A DNA stretch of 64,000 nucleotides, taken from assembly GCF_000518865.1 (NCBI RefSeq), contig NZ_JAEK01000009.1, forward strand, positions 1 to 64,000. Reading direction: 5' to 3'. The notes under the pieces were generated by a model. That model saw only the letters and a program-made list of their open reading frames with translations, was not told the origin of the DNA and did not search any database. The number at the start of each line of letters is the position of its first letter. Position 1 is the first letter of the stretch. This document shows, one piece after another, positions 17,169 to 25,166 of this stretch. Made by a program: the position numbers and the translations under genes. Source of the stretch: Bacillus sp. J37. GTDB lineage: Bacteria > Bacillota > Bacilli > Bacillales > Bacillaceae.

Positions 17169-17182
17169 CTTAACGAAAAAAA

Positions 17183-18988
17183 TTATCCACAGGGCAGTAC
17201 AATTGTAAATATACTTCCTTTTCCTACTTCACTTTCTACATACATATTCCCCCTATGGTTTTCAATTATTTTATATGTAATCATTAAACCTAAACCATTT
17301 CCCTTTTCCTTCGTTGTTAAGAAAGGTTCACCTATTCTCTCAAGAAATTCGGGAGGAATCCCTTCTCCTTCATCCTTTACAATAATCTTAACAGATTGGT
17401 TGATTTTCTCTGTTAGTACTTTTACTTTACCGCCTTTAGGCATTGCATCTATTGCATTTTTAAATAAATTAATAAATACTTGTTTTAATTGATTTTCATC
17501 GCAATTGATTTTCAATTCCGGGAAAGAATGCTTTTGTAAGATTGAAACATTATTCATATTCCCTTGTGTTTCTAGTAGAATTGCAACGTCATTGAGTAAT
17601 GTTACCAAATCTGTTTTTGTAAATTTTGTTTCCTGTGGTTTTGCTAACATAAGAAGCTCACTTAATATCATTTCGATTCTATTGAGCTCTGAAAAAATGA
17701 TATGAAAATATTGACTATGATTAGAAAAATCCGGTTGCATGATTTGCAAAAATCCTTTGATGGATGTTAATGGATTACGAATTTCATGTGCAATACCTGC
17801 GGCCAATTGCCCGGCAATTGATAATTTTTCGGATCTAATCATTAACTCTTCTGTTTTTTTTCGGTAAGAAATATCACGCAAAATCACTTGAACTGCTTTT
17901 TCCCCATAATAGGTTGTAGGAATGCATACCATCTCAGTATATATGGTTGTTTCTTTTGAAATTAGCCATGATTGTTTTGTTAGTTGTACATCTGATGTTC
18001 CGTCCAAAATATGTTTCAAAGAATTCCTCATTGTTTGATGATCGCCAGGATGTAAATATTCATAAATATTACGTCCCAACATATCTGGATAATCTTCTGC
18101 CTTAAAAAGCTTCACACCTGATTCATTCATAAACACCCATTTATCTTTATGAATAACGGCTATTGTGTCGATGGAATTATCAATGAGCCTTTGATATCTT
18201 TCTCTACTTTTCTGGAGTATCTTTTGAAAGTTCCTTCTAGAGGAAATGTCATTCATAACTACCAATTCAGCTGAAGACCCTTTAAATTTCGTTAGCGAGG
18301 CCATTATCTCCAGATTGATTTCACGGCCATCTAACGTGTGCCAAGTTTCTTCAATAATACCGATTTTCTCTCCGTTGTATAATCGATATTCTCTATTTTT
18401 AATGACATCATGATATCCTTTATCCGTAAAATCGAATGTATGTTTCCCAATTAGTTGTTCCTTGGAAGCTGCCCCTAATAAGTCCTGAAATGCTTGATTA
18501 ACAAAACAAAGCTTTCCTTTCTTTGATATGAAAACAGGTGTAGGCAAATCTTCTAGTAGAATACGGTCTTGGCTCACAAATTCTTTATCATTCAACTTGG
18601 TTAAGCCGTTCTGATTATGACCAGTCAAACCGGTAGTTGCTTTGGTTAATAATCTCATTTTAAGGATGATTTCCTGCTCAACATCTTGAACATTGCTGCG
18701 GATAAAGTCAAGGTCAGCTTCAAACCAGACATATTTACCTAATTTAGTAAAAAACCGGAATGAACAAGGATGAAGATGATGCTCATTAAAAAAGTAACTT
18801 TCAACTAAAAATAAATCCTCGATATGTAAAAATTCTTTCATGTACTTACCGACCAGTTCAGAACTTGAATAGCCCAGTAATTCTAATGAATTGGATGAAA
18901 TATATTGAAAGCGGCCATTTGAAGAGACAACAGCATAAAGTTCTAAAGACTGACTCACTTCCTCTTGACGTACTAAGCCTCTTTCCAT
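17183..18988 (-). CDS. kinA: Sporulation sensor histidine kinase KinA
   Basis: This 601-residue protein aligns throughout with B. subtilis KinA, which starts the phosphorelay to Spo0F, Spo0B and Spo0A. Three PAS domains occupy roughly residues 1-125, 140-260 and 265-385 (for example LVESYFFNEHHL in the first and NSIDTIAVIH in the third). The HisKA motif AAGIAHEIRNPLTSIKGF carries the phospho-accepting His near residue 400, and the ATPase domain shows the N box (NLFKNAIDAMP), DEGEGIP and GNGLGL. There are no membrane segments. I chose the ATG at 18988 (GGTGGGAG upstream) over a GTG at 19000. A sigma-H-type promoter lies upstream. Confidence 0.95.
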   Translation of the reverse strand: MERGLVRQEEVSQSLELYAVVSSNGRFQYISSNSLELLGYSSSELVGKYMKEFLHIEDLFLVESYFFNEHHLHPCSFRFFTKLGKYVWFEADLDFIRSNVQDVEQEIILKMRLLTKATTGLTGHNQNGLTKLNDKEFVSQDRILLEDLPTPVFISKKGKLCFVNQAFQDLLGAASKEQLIGKHTFDFTDKGYHDVIKNREYRLYNGEKIGIIEETWHTLDGREINLEIMASLTKFKGSSAELVVMNDISSRRNFQKILQKSRERYQRLIDNSIDTIAVIHKDKWVFMNESGVKLFKAEDYPDMLGRNIYEYLHPGDHQTMRNSLKHILDGTSDVQLTKQSWLISKETTIYTEMVCIPTTYYGEKAVQVILRDISYRKKTEELMIRSEKLSIAGQLAAGIAHEIRNPLTSIKGFLQIMQPDFSNHSQYFHIIFSELNRIEMILSELLMLAKPQETKFTKTDLVTLLNDVAILLETQGNMNNVSILQKHSFPELKINCDENQLKQVFINLFKNAIDAMPKGGKVKVLTEKINQSVKIIVKDEGEGIPPEFLERIGEPFLTTKEKGNGLGLMITYKIIENHRGNMYVESEVGKGSIFTIVLPCG

Positions 18989-19074
18989 TCGTTCTCCCAC
19001 CTTTTTCGTGACCTCTAGACTAGTTCATTAGTTTTATATAACGAACAAACATCTCGATTATTTTAACCTTAATA

Positions 19075-19102
19075 ATTCTATTTCTATAGTAAAAAATCCT
19101 TT
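19075..19102 (-). promoter_or_regulatory. Sigma-H type promoter of kinA
   Basis: On the minus strand AAAGGATTT (19094-19102) and ATAGAAT (19075-19081) are 12 bases apart. They fit the sigma-H consensus RnAGGAwWW and RnnGAAT at every specified base. B. subtilis kinA is sigma-H dependent, so the control is probably shared. Confidence 0.75.
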
Positions 19103-19202
19103 TTTAAGCCCGCATATTTCTTAAAAATAAGTTTACATTGTTCTGTAAGTTTGTCAATCTATCAAATTTCATTATTCTATTCTTTTTTGTAGGGATCGTA
19201 AG

Positions 19203-19228
19203 AAAAAACTTGGCATATCGCCAAGTTT
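19203..19228 (-). terminator. Terminator of the 58-residue gene
   Basis: AAAACTTGGC pairs with GCCAAGTTTT around a short loop and is followed by T residues on the minus strand, directly after the stop codon. Confidence 0.8.
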
Positions 19229-19405
19229 TTAGCCTTTATATTCCCCATTATTTTTAGCCGCTTTTTCTTTTTTCGCCTTATCTTTATGAATTTTATTTGC
19301 AGCAGTGCTTCCAAACTCATGGCTAAACTCTGAATCGAGTACACTGGAATCAAAGCCTTTTTTATTTTTTTGTTGCGGATCATTTTTTTTCGTTCGTTTT
19401 GCCAT
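19229..19405 (-). CDS. 58-residue Lys-rich small protein
   Basis: An ATG at 19405 with AAGGAGTG seven to eight bases upstream opens a 58-codon frame ending at TAA 19231-19229. The product starts AKRTKKNDPQQKNKKGFDSS after Met, continues with a central SEFSHEFGSTAANKIHKDKA and ends NNGEYKG; about a quarter of residues are Lys. It has no hydrophobic segment. A clean terminator follows, so it is a compact one-gene unit. Composition and size resemble small proteins packed in spores, but I know no firm family. A longer overlapping frame (19177-19383) on the same strand lacks a binding site and is a shadow. Confidence 0.72.
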   Translation of the reverse strand: MAKRTKKNDPQQKNKKGFDSSVLDSEFSHEFGSTAANKIHKDKAKKEKAAKNNGEYKG

Positions 19406-19488
19406 TTTTCTTCACTCCTTTCACACGATTAATCTTATTTTGCGATAGGAAGAATGAAATATGTGATAAATAAATTTCCATAAATAGC

Positions 19489-19520
19489 AAAAGAAGAGGG
19501 GATTATTCCTCTTCTTTTAT
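19489..19520 (-). terminator. Terminator overlapping the stop codon of the PBP gene
   Basis: On the minus strand AAAAGAAGAGG pairs with CCTCTTCTTTT; the TAA stop is in the loop, and T-rich sequence follows. Confidence 0.7.
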
Positions 19521-21596
19521 CTTTTCTGGATCAATTTCGGTTGTGGTGACATATTTCTTTTGTAGGTCTATATAAGCTTTAATAATTTTGTTAGCTATAT
19601 TTTTGTTTACAGGGGTATTATCATTGTTTGCCCAAGGCACAACAACACTGAATGCTATTTCTGGTTTATCTGCTGGATAATAACCCACATAGTTTAAATT
19701 GTTTGTTTTCTTACCCCAATATTCACGTCTGGGTCCATAGTAATTTGTTTGAGATGTACCTGTTTTACCTGCTGAATCATAATCAATGTACCTTGAAGCA
19801 GTACCACGAGCTGTTTGAACAACCATTTTAAAACCTTGTTGAACACGCTCAATTTCATCTGGAGTATTATTTACTCGATTCAATACAGTTGGAGACTTAT
19901 CTACAGCAATTGGCCCTAGTGTTGATTCATCAACAGGTGTATGGATACTTGTAACGATTCTCGGTTGAACACGTGAACCACCGTTTGCGATAACAGATAC
20001 ATATTGAGCCAATTGAAGTGGTGTATACGTATCGAACTGTCCGATGGATATGTCCAGAAGCTTACCAGCTGCATCAGGTGTACTTAACAAACCAGCTGAT
20101 TCCTGAGGCAAATCAATACCAGTTGGAACTCCTAAACCAAATTGGGCGAAATAATTACGAAGCTTTTGGAAGTCCTCCGTTGACACATTTAAGGGGCCAT
20201 GTGGAACATATTTTACATCGGCAATTCTTAGAGCAACATTAAACATATACACATTTGATGACCGTTGTAATGCAGTTAGATCAGTAACATAATTGAGAGT
20301 ACTATAAGAACTTTTTGGTGGAGTTCCTTTGAAATACATTGTTTTATCAACAAATCCTTGCCCTAAAGGCATCCCATCCTGATAACCAGCTAGCACTGTT
20401 GCACCCTTAACAGTTGATCCTGCCTCATATTGAGTAGCAAAGGCTCCGTATGCAAAGTCAAGCATTTCTCCACTTCGGTCATCTGGATCAAGCATCTTTC
20501 CAGCCATTGCTAAGACATCACCTTGATACGGATCCATCATCACGACAAACGCCCGATCCATAAGAAAGTGACTTCCACTGGCTTTGCGGAGCTCTTCTTC
20601 AATGATTTTTTCTACTTCCATCTGCAATTCCATATCAAATGACAGCTTTAAATCATATCCGCGTTGTCCTTCTTCAACAACTTGTTCGGAAACAATATTC
20701 CCATTATTATCTGAAATATATTCAATTTTTGCCTTTTTAGGATTTAAATAATCTTCATATTGATATTCAAGATAACTTTTTCCTACACGTTCATTTCTTG
20801 CATATCCTCTTGCCTTATAATAATCTTGACGTGATTGAAGAATACCCTGTTCAGCCGAAGTTACTCCACCGAAAATTGTTTGTAAGGAAGCATAAGGGTA
20901 TTCACGTCCCCAGTCTGTAATAACATCAACTCCAGGAAGCTGTTCTAAATGTTCAGCAACAAGTGCAACCTCATCATCTGTTAAATTTAGAGATTTTACA
21001 ACTTGTGGTTCATATTGGTAGCCTGATGAAAAACGTGTGTAAAGATAAGCTAGCTCCATATCTTCCAGGCTGTTCTCAATTTTATTAATTTCAGCTTCCG
21101 GAACACGTTCTACTTGTAGCTTATATGTTTCAGATGGTTCTAATTCCAATTCACTTTCAGTTAATAATTCCTTTGCTTTTGTTGGATTTGATGCTAACCA
21201 AAAATCGCGAATATCACGTTCTTTAAGCTCTTCTTCTAAGTATTCGGGTTCATAGCTGATATACTCAGCAAGCTTAATGGCCGTATTAATTTTGTCTTCT
21301 GCTTTTGTCGTCTTATCAACTGTATAAGTAATTGCAGGCACCCTTTTATTATCAACAACAACACGGTTGTACCTGTCATACATTTTTCCTCGTGGAGCTG
21401 GCAGGCTTGCGTAATCTGATTCTGTCTTTGAAACTTCCTTTGAAAATTCTTCCCCTTGAACAATTTGAACGACTCCTAATCGAACAATTAACGCAACAAA
21501 TAACAGGAAAACAACAAAAAAGAACACATTGGTCCTTATGTACCTTGATTTTCTCAGCTTTCGCTGTTCTGATTTACTTGTGTTTTGTTCTGTCAA
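19503..21596 (-). CDS. Class B penicillin-binding protein (transpeptidase), PbpH/PbpA type
   Basis: The 697-residue protein has one N-terminal membrane anchor (about residues 22-45), a PBP dimerisation domain, and a C-terminal transpeptidase domain. The active-site motifs are intact: Ser in AGSTVKGAT, SxN as SSN in RSSNVYMF, and KTG in AGKTGTSQTN. It cross-links peptidoglycan during side-wall growth. In B. subtilis pbpH sits next to kinA, so this is probably the PbpH counterpart, but PbpA (PBP2a) is a close paralogue and I leave the symbol blank. Translation starts at TTG, with AGGAGGGAG upstream. Confidence 0.9.
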   Translation of the reverse strand: MTEQNTSKSEQRKLRKSRYIRTNVFFFVVFLLFVALIVRLGVVQIVQGEEFSKEVSKTESDYASLPAPRGKMYDRYNRVVVDNKRVPAITYTVDKTTKAEDKINTAIKLAEYISYEPEYLEEELKERDIRDFWLASNPTKAKELLTESELELEPSETYKLQVERVPEAEINKIENSLEDMELAYLYTRFSSGYQYEPQVVKSLNLTDDEVALVAEHLEQLPGVDVITDWGREYPYASLQTIFGGVTSAEQGILQSRQDYYKARGYARNERVGKSYLEYQYEDYLNPKKAKIEYISDNNGNIVSEQVVEEGQRGYDLKLSFDMELQMEVEKIIEEELRKASGSHFLMDRAFVVMMDPYQGDVLAMAGKMLDPDDRSGEMLDFAYGAFATQYEAGSTVKGATVLAGYQDGMPLGQGFVDKTMYFKGTPPKSSYSTLNYVTDLTALQRSSNVYMFNVALRIADVKYVPHGPLNVSTEDFQKLRNYFAQFGLGVPTGIDLPQESAGLLSTPDAAGKLLDISIGQFDTYTPLQLAQYVSVIANGGSRVQPRIVTSIHTPVDESTLGPIAVDKSPTVLNRVNNTPDEIERVQQGFKMVVQTARGTASRYIDYDSAGKTGTSQTNYYGPRREYWGKKTNNLNYVGYYPADKPEIAFSVVVPWANNDNTPVNKNIANKIIKAYIDLQKKYVTTTEIDPEKIKEEE

Positions 21597-21736
21597 AGAA
21601 CTCCCTCCTATCTAAATTTTTCTATATAAAAAAATGATTTATAAAATTAGGCTACCCTTTATTTTACCACTAAAAAGCACGAAGAGATAGATTGCTTTAT
21701 GACATTCATGTGAAGCGGAAAAAATGAAATGAATAT

Positions 21737-21769
21737 AAAAGGTTGTCCATTTTTATTGGACAACCTTTT
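21737..21769. terminator. Terminator downstream of ykwC
   Basis: AAAAGGTTGTCCA (21737-21749) pairs perfectly with TGGACAACCTTTT (21757-21769) around a seven-base loop, with T residues on both exits. Confidence 0.85.
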
Positions 21770-21830
21770 ATATTTAGACGACTTTATTTTATGAAAAGTT
21801 TCAAAAAAGGATACTAATTTTGTTTTTTCT

Positions 21831-22700
21831 TCAAATTTCTTCCCATAACTTCACTAAAGCTTGTGTACCTTTATCTTCAAAACCAGCTTCAGCCAGTTTC
21901 TCGTACAATTGATGTGCAAGTTCCAATCCAGGAGTATAAAGTTTCATTGTATTTGATTCATCAAGCGCAATTCCCATATCTTTTATAAAGTGTTTGATAA
22001 AGAAACCCGGTTCAAAATCATCTGCCAACATACGTGGTGCGAGATTGCTTAATGACCAACTTCCTGCTGCACCGGTCGTAATACTTTTCAGTACATTTTC
22101 AGGTTCCAGTCCTGATTTTTTCGCGTAAGAAATCGCCTCACAAACACCAATCATACCTGAAGCAATAGCGATTTGGTTACACATTTTTGTATGTTGACCA
22201 GATCCGGCTTCTCCTTGATAGACAATGTTTTGTCCCATCTTTTCAAATAGAGGAAGACAGGTGTCAAAAGCTTCTTTATCACCGCCAACCATAATCGCCA
22301 ACCGTGCTTCTCTAGCTCCTATATCTCCTCCAGATACAGGGGCGTCAAGAGAATATATTTTTTTTAACTTAGCCTGTTCATATATTTTTTTAGCCAACGA
22401 AGGTTGTGAGGTTGTCATATCGATAACATATGTACCAGGTTTTGCTGAGGAAACAATCCCGTTTTCCCCTAAGTATACTTCTTCAACATCTTTTGGGTAG
22501 CCAATCATGGTAATTATAACTTCACATTCATTAGCCAATTCATTAATAGAATCAATCCAAACGGCCCCTAAATTTATTAGATCTTCTGCCTTTTTCTTTG
22601 TTCTTGTATAAACACTTAGAGGATAACCTGCCTGTAAGATATGTTTAGCCATGCTTTGTCCCATAACACCTAATCCAATAAATCCAACCTTTTGTTTCAT
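21831..22700 (-). CDS. ykwC: YkwC-type beta-hydroxyacid dehydrogenase
   Basis: The 289-residue protein belongs to the 3-hydroxyisobutyrate/6-phosphogluconate dehydrogenase family and matches B. subtilis YkwC closely. It has the NAD(P)-binding GFIGLGVMGQSMA at residues 5-17, the substrate-binding DAPVSGGDIGAR near residue 118, and the catalytic Lys block GSGQHTKMCNQ near 170. The natural substrate is not known. AAGGAGGAG lies upstream of the ATG at 22700; a frame extension to 22736 is not supported. The gene keeps its place beside splB and the PBP gene. Confidence 0.9.
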   Translation of the reverse strand: MKQKVGFIGLGVMGQSMAKHILQAGYPLSVYTRTKKKAEDLINLGAVWIDSINELANECEVIITMIGYPKDVEEVYLGENGIVSSAKPGTYVIDMTTSQPSLAKKIYEQAKLKKIYSLDAPVSGGDIGAREARLAIMVGGDKEAFDTCLPLFEKMGQNIVYQGEAGSGQHTKMCNQIAIASGMIGVCEAISYAKKSGLEPENVLKSITTGAAGSWSLSNLAPRMLADDFEPGFFIKHFIKDMGIALDESNTMKLYTPGLELAHQLYEKLAEAGFEDKGTQALVKLWEEI

Positions 22701-22781
22701 CAGTAACTCCTCCTTGATTAATATGTATATTTTCATTACTTATTACTCTGTAACTATTTTGTGAGGGTTGATTCTAATAAG

Positions 22782-23570
22782 TTAAATTGACTTAACCATA
22801 CCTCCATCAATTAAGAAGGTTTGACCAGTCATAAAACTATTTTGATCAGACAAAAGAAATGCAACATAATTTGCGAATTCCTCGGGTAAACCATATCTTC
22901 CCAAAGGAATCATTTGTCTCATTTTATCTTCTATTTCCTCTTTTGAAACCCCATTATTTTTTGCTGCTGTTTCATCCAGAAATGCTACCCGGTCTGTTGC
23001 AATTCGGCCGGGTGCCACCGTATTTATTAGTATATGATATGGAGCAAGTTCAGAAGCCAATGTTTTAGATAAACCGATTATCCCAGTTCGAAATGTATTT
23101 GATAAAATAAGACCGGGAATAGGTTCTTTCACTGATGAAGAGGCGATATTGACAATTTTGCCACCATTTTGTTTCATGTGAGGTAAAACAGCTCTAATCA
23201 TCCGAATATAACTAAGCAGATTTAATTCAAACGAATGCTGCCAATCTTCATCTGTCATTTGCTCAAATGTACCTGCAGGCGGTCCTCCTGCATTATTAAC
23301 TAAAAGATCAATGGATCCCAGATCGGTTACTGTTTTTGCAACAAGTGCTTCGATTTCCAGCTTATTTTTTATATCACATGTTTGATAAATTATGCGAGCA
23401 TGACTTTTTTTGCTTTCAAGCTCTGCTTTTATCTTCTCCAGTTTTGCCTGGTCACGGCTGGATATCATGACATTAGCACCTTGCTCAAACAATTTTTCAG
23501 CTATTGCTTTACCTAAACCTTGGCTCGAAGCGATGACTAAGGCATTTTTACCTTTTAGATTTAGATCCAT
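22782..23570 (-). CDS. Short-chain dehydrogenase-like protein lacking the canonical YxxxK
   Basis: The 262-residue protein has an SDR fold: a cofactor motif ASSQGLGKA at about residues 14-22 (in place of TGxxxGxG), NNAGG near residue 91, and NTVAPGRIATDR near 185. The usual active-site YxxxK is absent; the aligned segment reads LSNTFRTGIIGLSK. This exchange is shared by a known divergent SDR branch annotated as 3-oxoacyl-ACP reductase-like, so it is probably a normal member of that branch rather than a decayed gene. The reaction is unknown. The ATG follows AAGAGGTG. It lies just upstream of ykwC, separated by 81 bases. Confidence 0.75.
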   Translation of the reverse strand: MDLNLKGKNALVIASSQGLGKAIAEKLFEQGANVMISSRDQAKLEKIKAELESKKSHARIIYQTCDIKNKLEIEALVAKTVTDLGSIDLLVNNAGGPPAGTFEQMTDEDWQHSFELNLLSYIRMIRAVLPHMKQNGGKIVNIASSSVKEPIPGLILSNTFRTGIIGLSKTLASELAPYHILINTVAPGRIATDRVAFLDETAAKNNGVSKEEIEDKMRQMIPLGRYGLPEEFANYVAFLLSDQNSFMTGQTFLIDGGMVKSI

Positions 23571-23709
23571 TTATTTCACCTCTTATGTATGATAAATTCA
23601 TTTTACCATTACATGTATTGAGTGATAAAGTGAGACTTCCAAAGTAGAAGTTGCACAACCCGTTAAGTATAAAAACAAAAACTCCCATCTTTTGATGAGA
23701 GTATAGGCT

Positions 23710-24738
23710 TTACGTAAAATATTCAACTTTTGCTGTAGGAAAATAATGATCAACATAATCTTCAAGTGTTTCTCGAAGTTCCTGCTCCTGATCTTTTGGG
23801 TAGATATATTTTCCGATACCATACCTGCCCCACTTATATCTTCTTTCCTCTTCATTTAACTCCAGCTTTGTTTTAGGATAATTTTTTTGTATCACTCTTT
23901 TTGCCGGTTTAGTGAAACGATGCTGAATCATCTCAAACGTGATATCACTTCGAACCTCTTTTGGCAGGGATGCATCGAGTTTTTCAAATAACACTTTGTA
24001 TCCTTCTTGCCATCCTTCATGAACATATATTGGAGCAACTATAAACCCTAGGGGATATCCGGCTTTTGCTACTTTCACGGCAGCTTCAATACGCATATCC
24101 AGCGGCGATGTCCCAGGTTCAAAATTTTTAATAACATAATCAGCATTTATACTAAAACGAAATCTGGTTTTGCCATTATGTTTCGCATCTAACAGATGGT
24201 CTACATGATGAAACTTTGTCACAAATCTAAGTCTTCCCATATCGGTTTGTCCAAAAAATTCGATGGCAGATTTTAGTGAATGAGTAAGATGGTCAATTCC
24301 TACTATATCTGATGTACACGAAGCTTCAAAACGTGTGACTTCAGGTGATCGCTGCTCCATATAAGTTTGAGCTTGATCAAGGATTTCATCAACATTTACA
24401 TATGTGCGAATATACGGTTTGCTTCCCATTGTTGTCTGTAAGTAACAATAATGACAATGCCCCATACAGCCAGTGGCCAATGGAATGGCATATTCCGCCG
24501 ATGGTTTTGAGCTATCAAATTCCAAAGTCTTTCTTACCCCAACAACAAGGGTAGATTTTGCATTTCGATATTGTTGTAAGTGATTCTTACCAGGTATATT
24601 ACGAACCTGATTATGTGAAGTTGTTTCCCGAATTTCCAATCCCATCTTCTCAAATTTTTCTTTCAATTCAACACCACGGGGATATTCCAAAGCTCTTGGT
24701 TCTATATAAACTAATTGTGGAACAAACGGTTTAATCAT
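23710..24738 (-). CDS. splB: Spore photoproduct lyase SplB
   Basis: This 342-residue radical-SAM enzyme is nearly collinear with B. subtilis SplB. The cluster-binding cysteines are in ATGCMGHCHYCYLQTTMG (CxxxCxxC), and the conserved Cys that donates hydrogen is in EASCTSDIVGID. It reverses the thymine dimer called spore photoproduct during germination. The ATG at 24738 follows AAAGGATGG. It lies 95 bases downstream of splA, and the pair probably forms one forespore operon. Confidence 0.97.
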   Translation of the reverse strand: MIKPFVPQLVYIEPRALEYPRGVELKEKFEKMGLEIRETTSHNQVRNIPGKNHLQQYRNAKSTLVVGVRKTLEFDSSKPSAEYAIPLATGCMGHCHYCYLQTTMGSKPYIRTYVNVDEILDQAQTYMEQRSPEVTRFEASCTSDIVGIDHLTHSLKSAIEFFGQTDMGRLRFVTKFHHVDHLLDAKHNGKTRFRFSINADYVIKNFEPGTSPLDMRIEAAVKVAKAGYPLGFIVAPIYVHEGWQEGYKVLFEKLDASLPKEVRSDITFEMIQHRFTKPAKRVIQKNYPKTKLELNEEERRYKWGRYGIGKYIYPKDQEQELRETLEDYVDHYFPTAKVEYFT

Positions 24739-24833
24739 AATGTACCATCCTTTGTTAAAAGTCACTAGAAAGAACTATACATCATTAAAATATGCATTTC
24801 GTTACACCCTTAGTCTCAATAATAATTTCCTAT

Positions 24834-25070
24834 TTAATCATGCGTTTTATAATCAAACAATTGGTTATACAATTCTTCAGCGTCTTCAAAGCTGGAAAAA
24901 ACAGCATCATCCTCTGCAAGCGGATGGTATGCATCATGAAGAAACAGAGCAAGCTCTTGGTTGCTATGAGGATGTTCTACTATCTCTGCTTTTTCAATAT
25001 TCGCTACATTGACAGCATGGGGATTTCTGTAAATGACATATACCTCTTCCCCTACTCTAAAATTATTCAT
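24834..25070 (-). CDS. splA: SplA, regulator of spore photoproduct lyase
   Basis: The 78-residue protein resembles B. subtilis SplA: VGEEVYVIYRNPHA near the start, then NQELALFLHDAYHPL and DDAVFSSFEDAEELY. SplA is a small negative regulator of splB expression, reported to resemble the RNA-binding TRAP protein. AAGGAAGG precedes the ATG at 25070; the frame is open further upstream to 25142 but without conservation. A sigma-G-like promoter lies just upstream. Confidence 0.92.
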   Translation of the reverse strand: MNNFRVGEEVYVIYRNPHAVNVANIEKAEIVEHPHSNQELALFLHDAYHPLAEDDAVFSSFEDAEELYNQLFDYKTHD

Positions 25071-25098
25071 TAAGGCACCTTCCTTCATTTGATAAAGG

Positions 25099-25128
25099 TA
25101 GTTTTCCCTATTGATTAGTAAATACGCA
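25099..25128 (-). promoter_or_regulatory. Candidate sigma-G promoter for splAB
   Basis: On the minus strand TGCGTA (25123-25128) and AAAACTA (25099-25105) are 17 bases apart. They match the sigma-G elements TGAATA and CATACTA at 4 of 6 and 5 of 7 bases. The B. subtilis splAB operon is sigma-G dependent. Confidence 0.5.
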
Positions 25129-25157
25129 AAAAGGACAGGCATTTTCAGCCCGTCCTT
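25127..25157 (-). terminator. Terminator of the ptsHI transcript
   Basis: AAGGACGGGC (25148-25157 on the minus strand) pairs with GCCTGTCCTT (25131-25140) with one G-T wobble, then TTTTTG. Its T-tract abuts the -35 of the splAB promoter. Confidence 0.75.
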
Positions 25158-25166
25158 CTTAAGACA

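Noticed and set aside
19177-19383. 68-residue Lys-rich frame on the minus strand
   Set aside because: It overlaps the 58-residue gene in another frame, has no ribosome-binding site, and its product is an odd mix of Lys runs and hydrophobic stretches.
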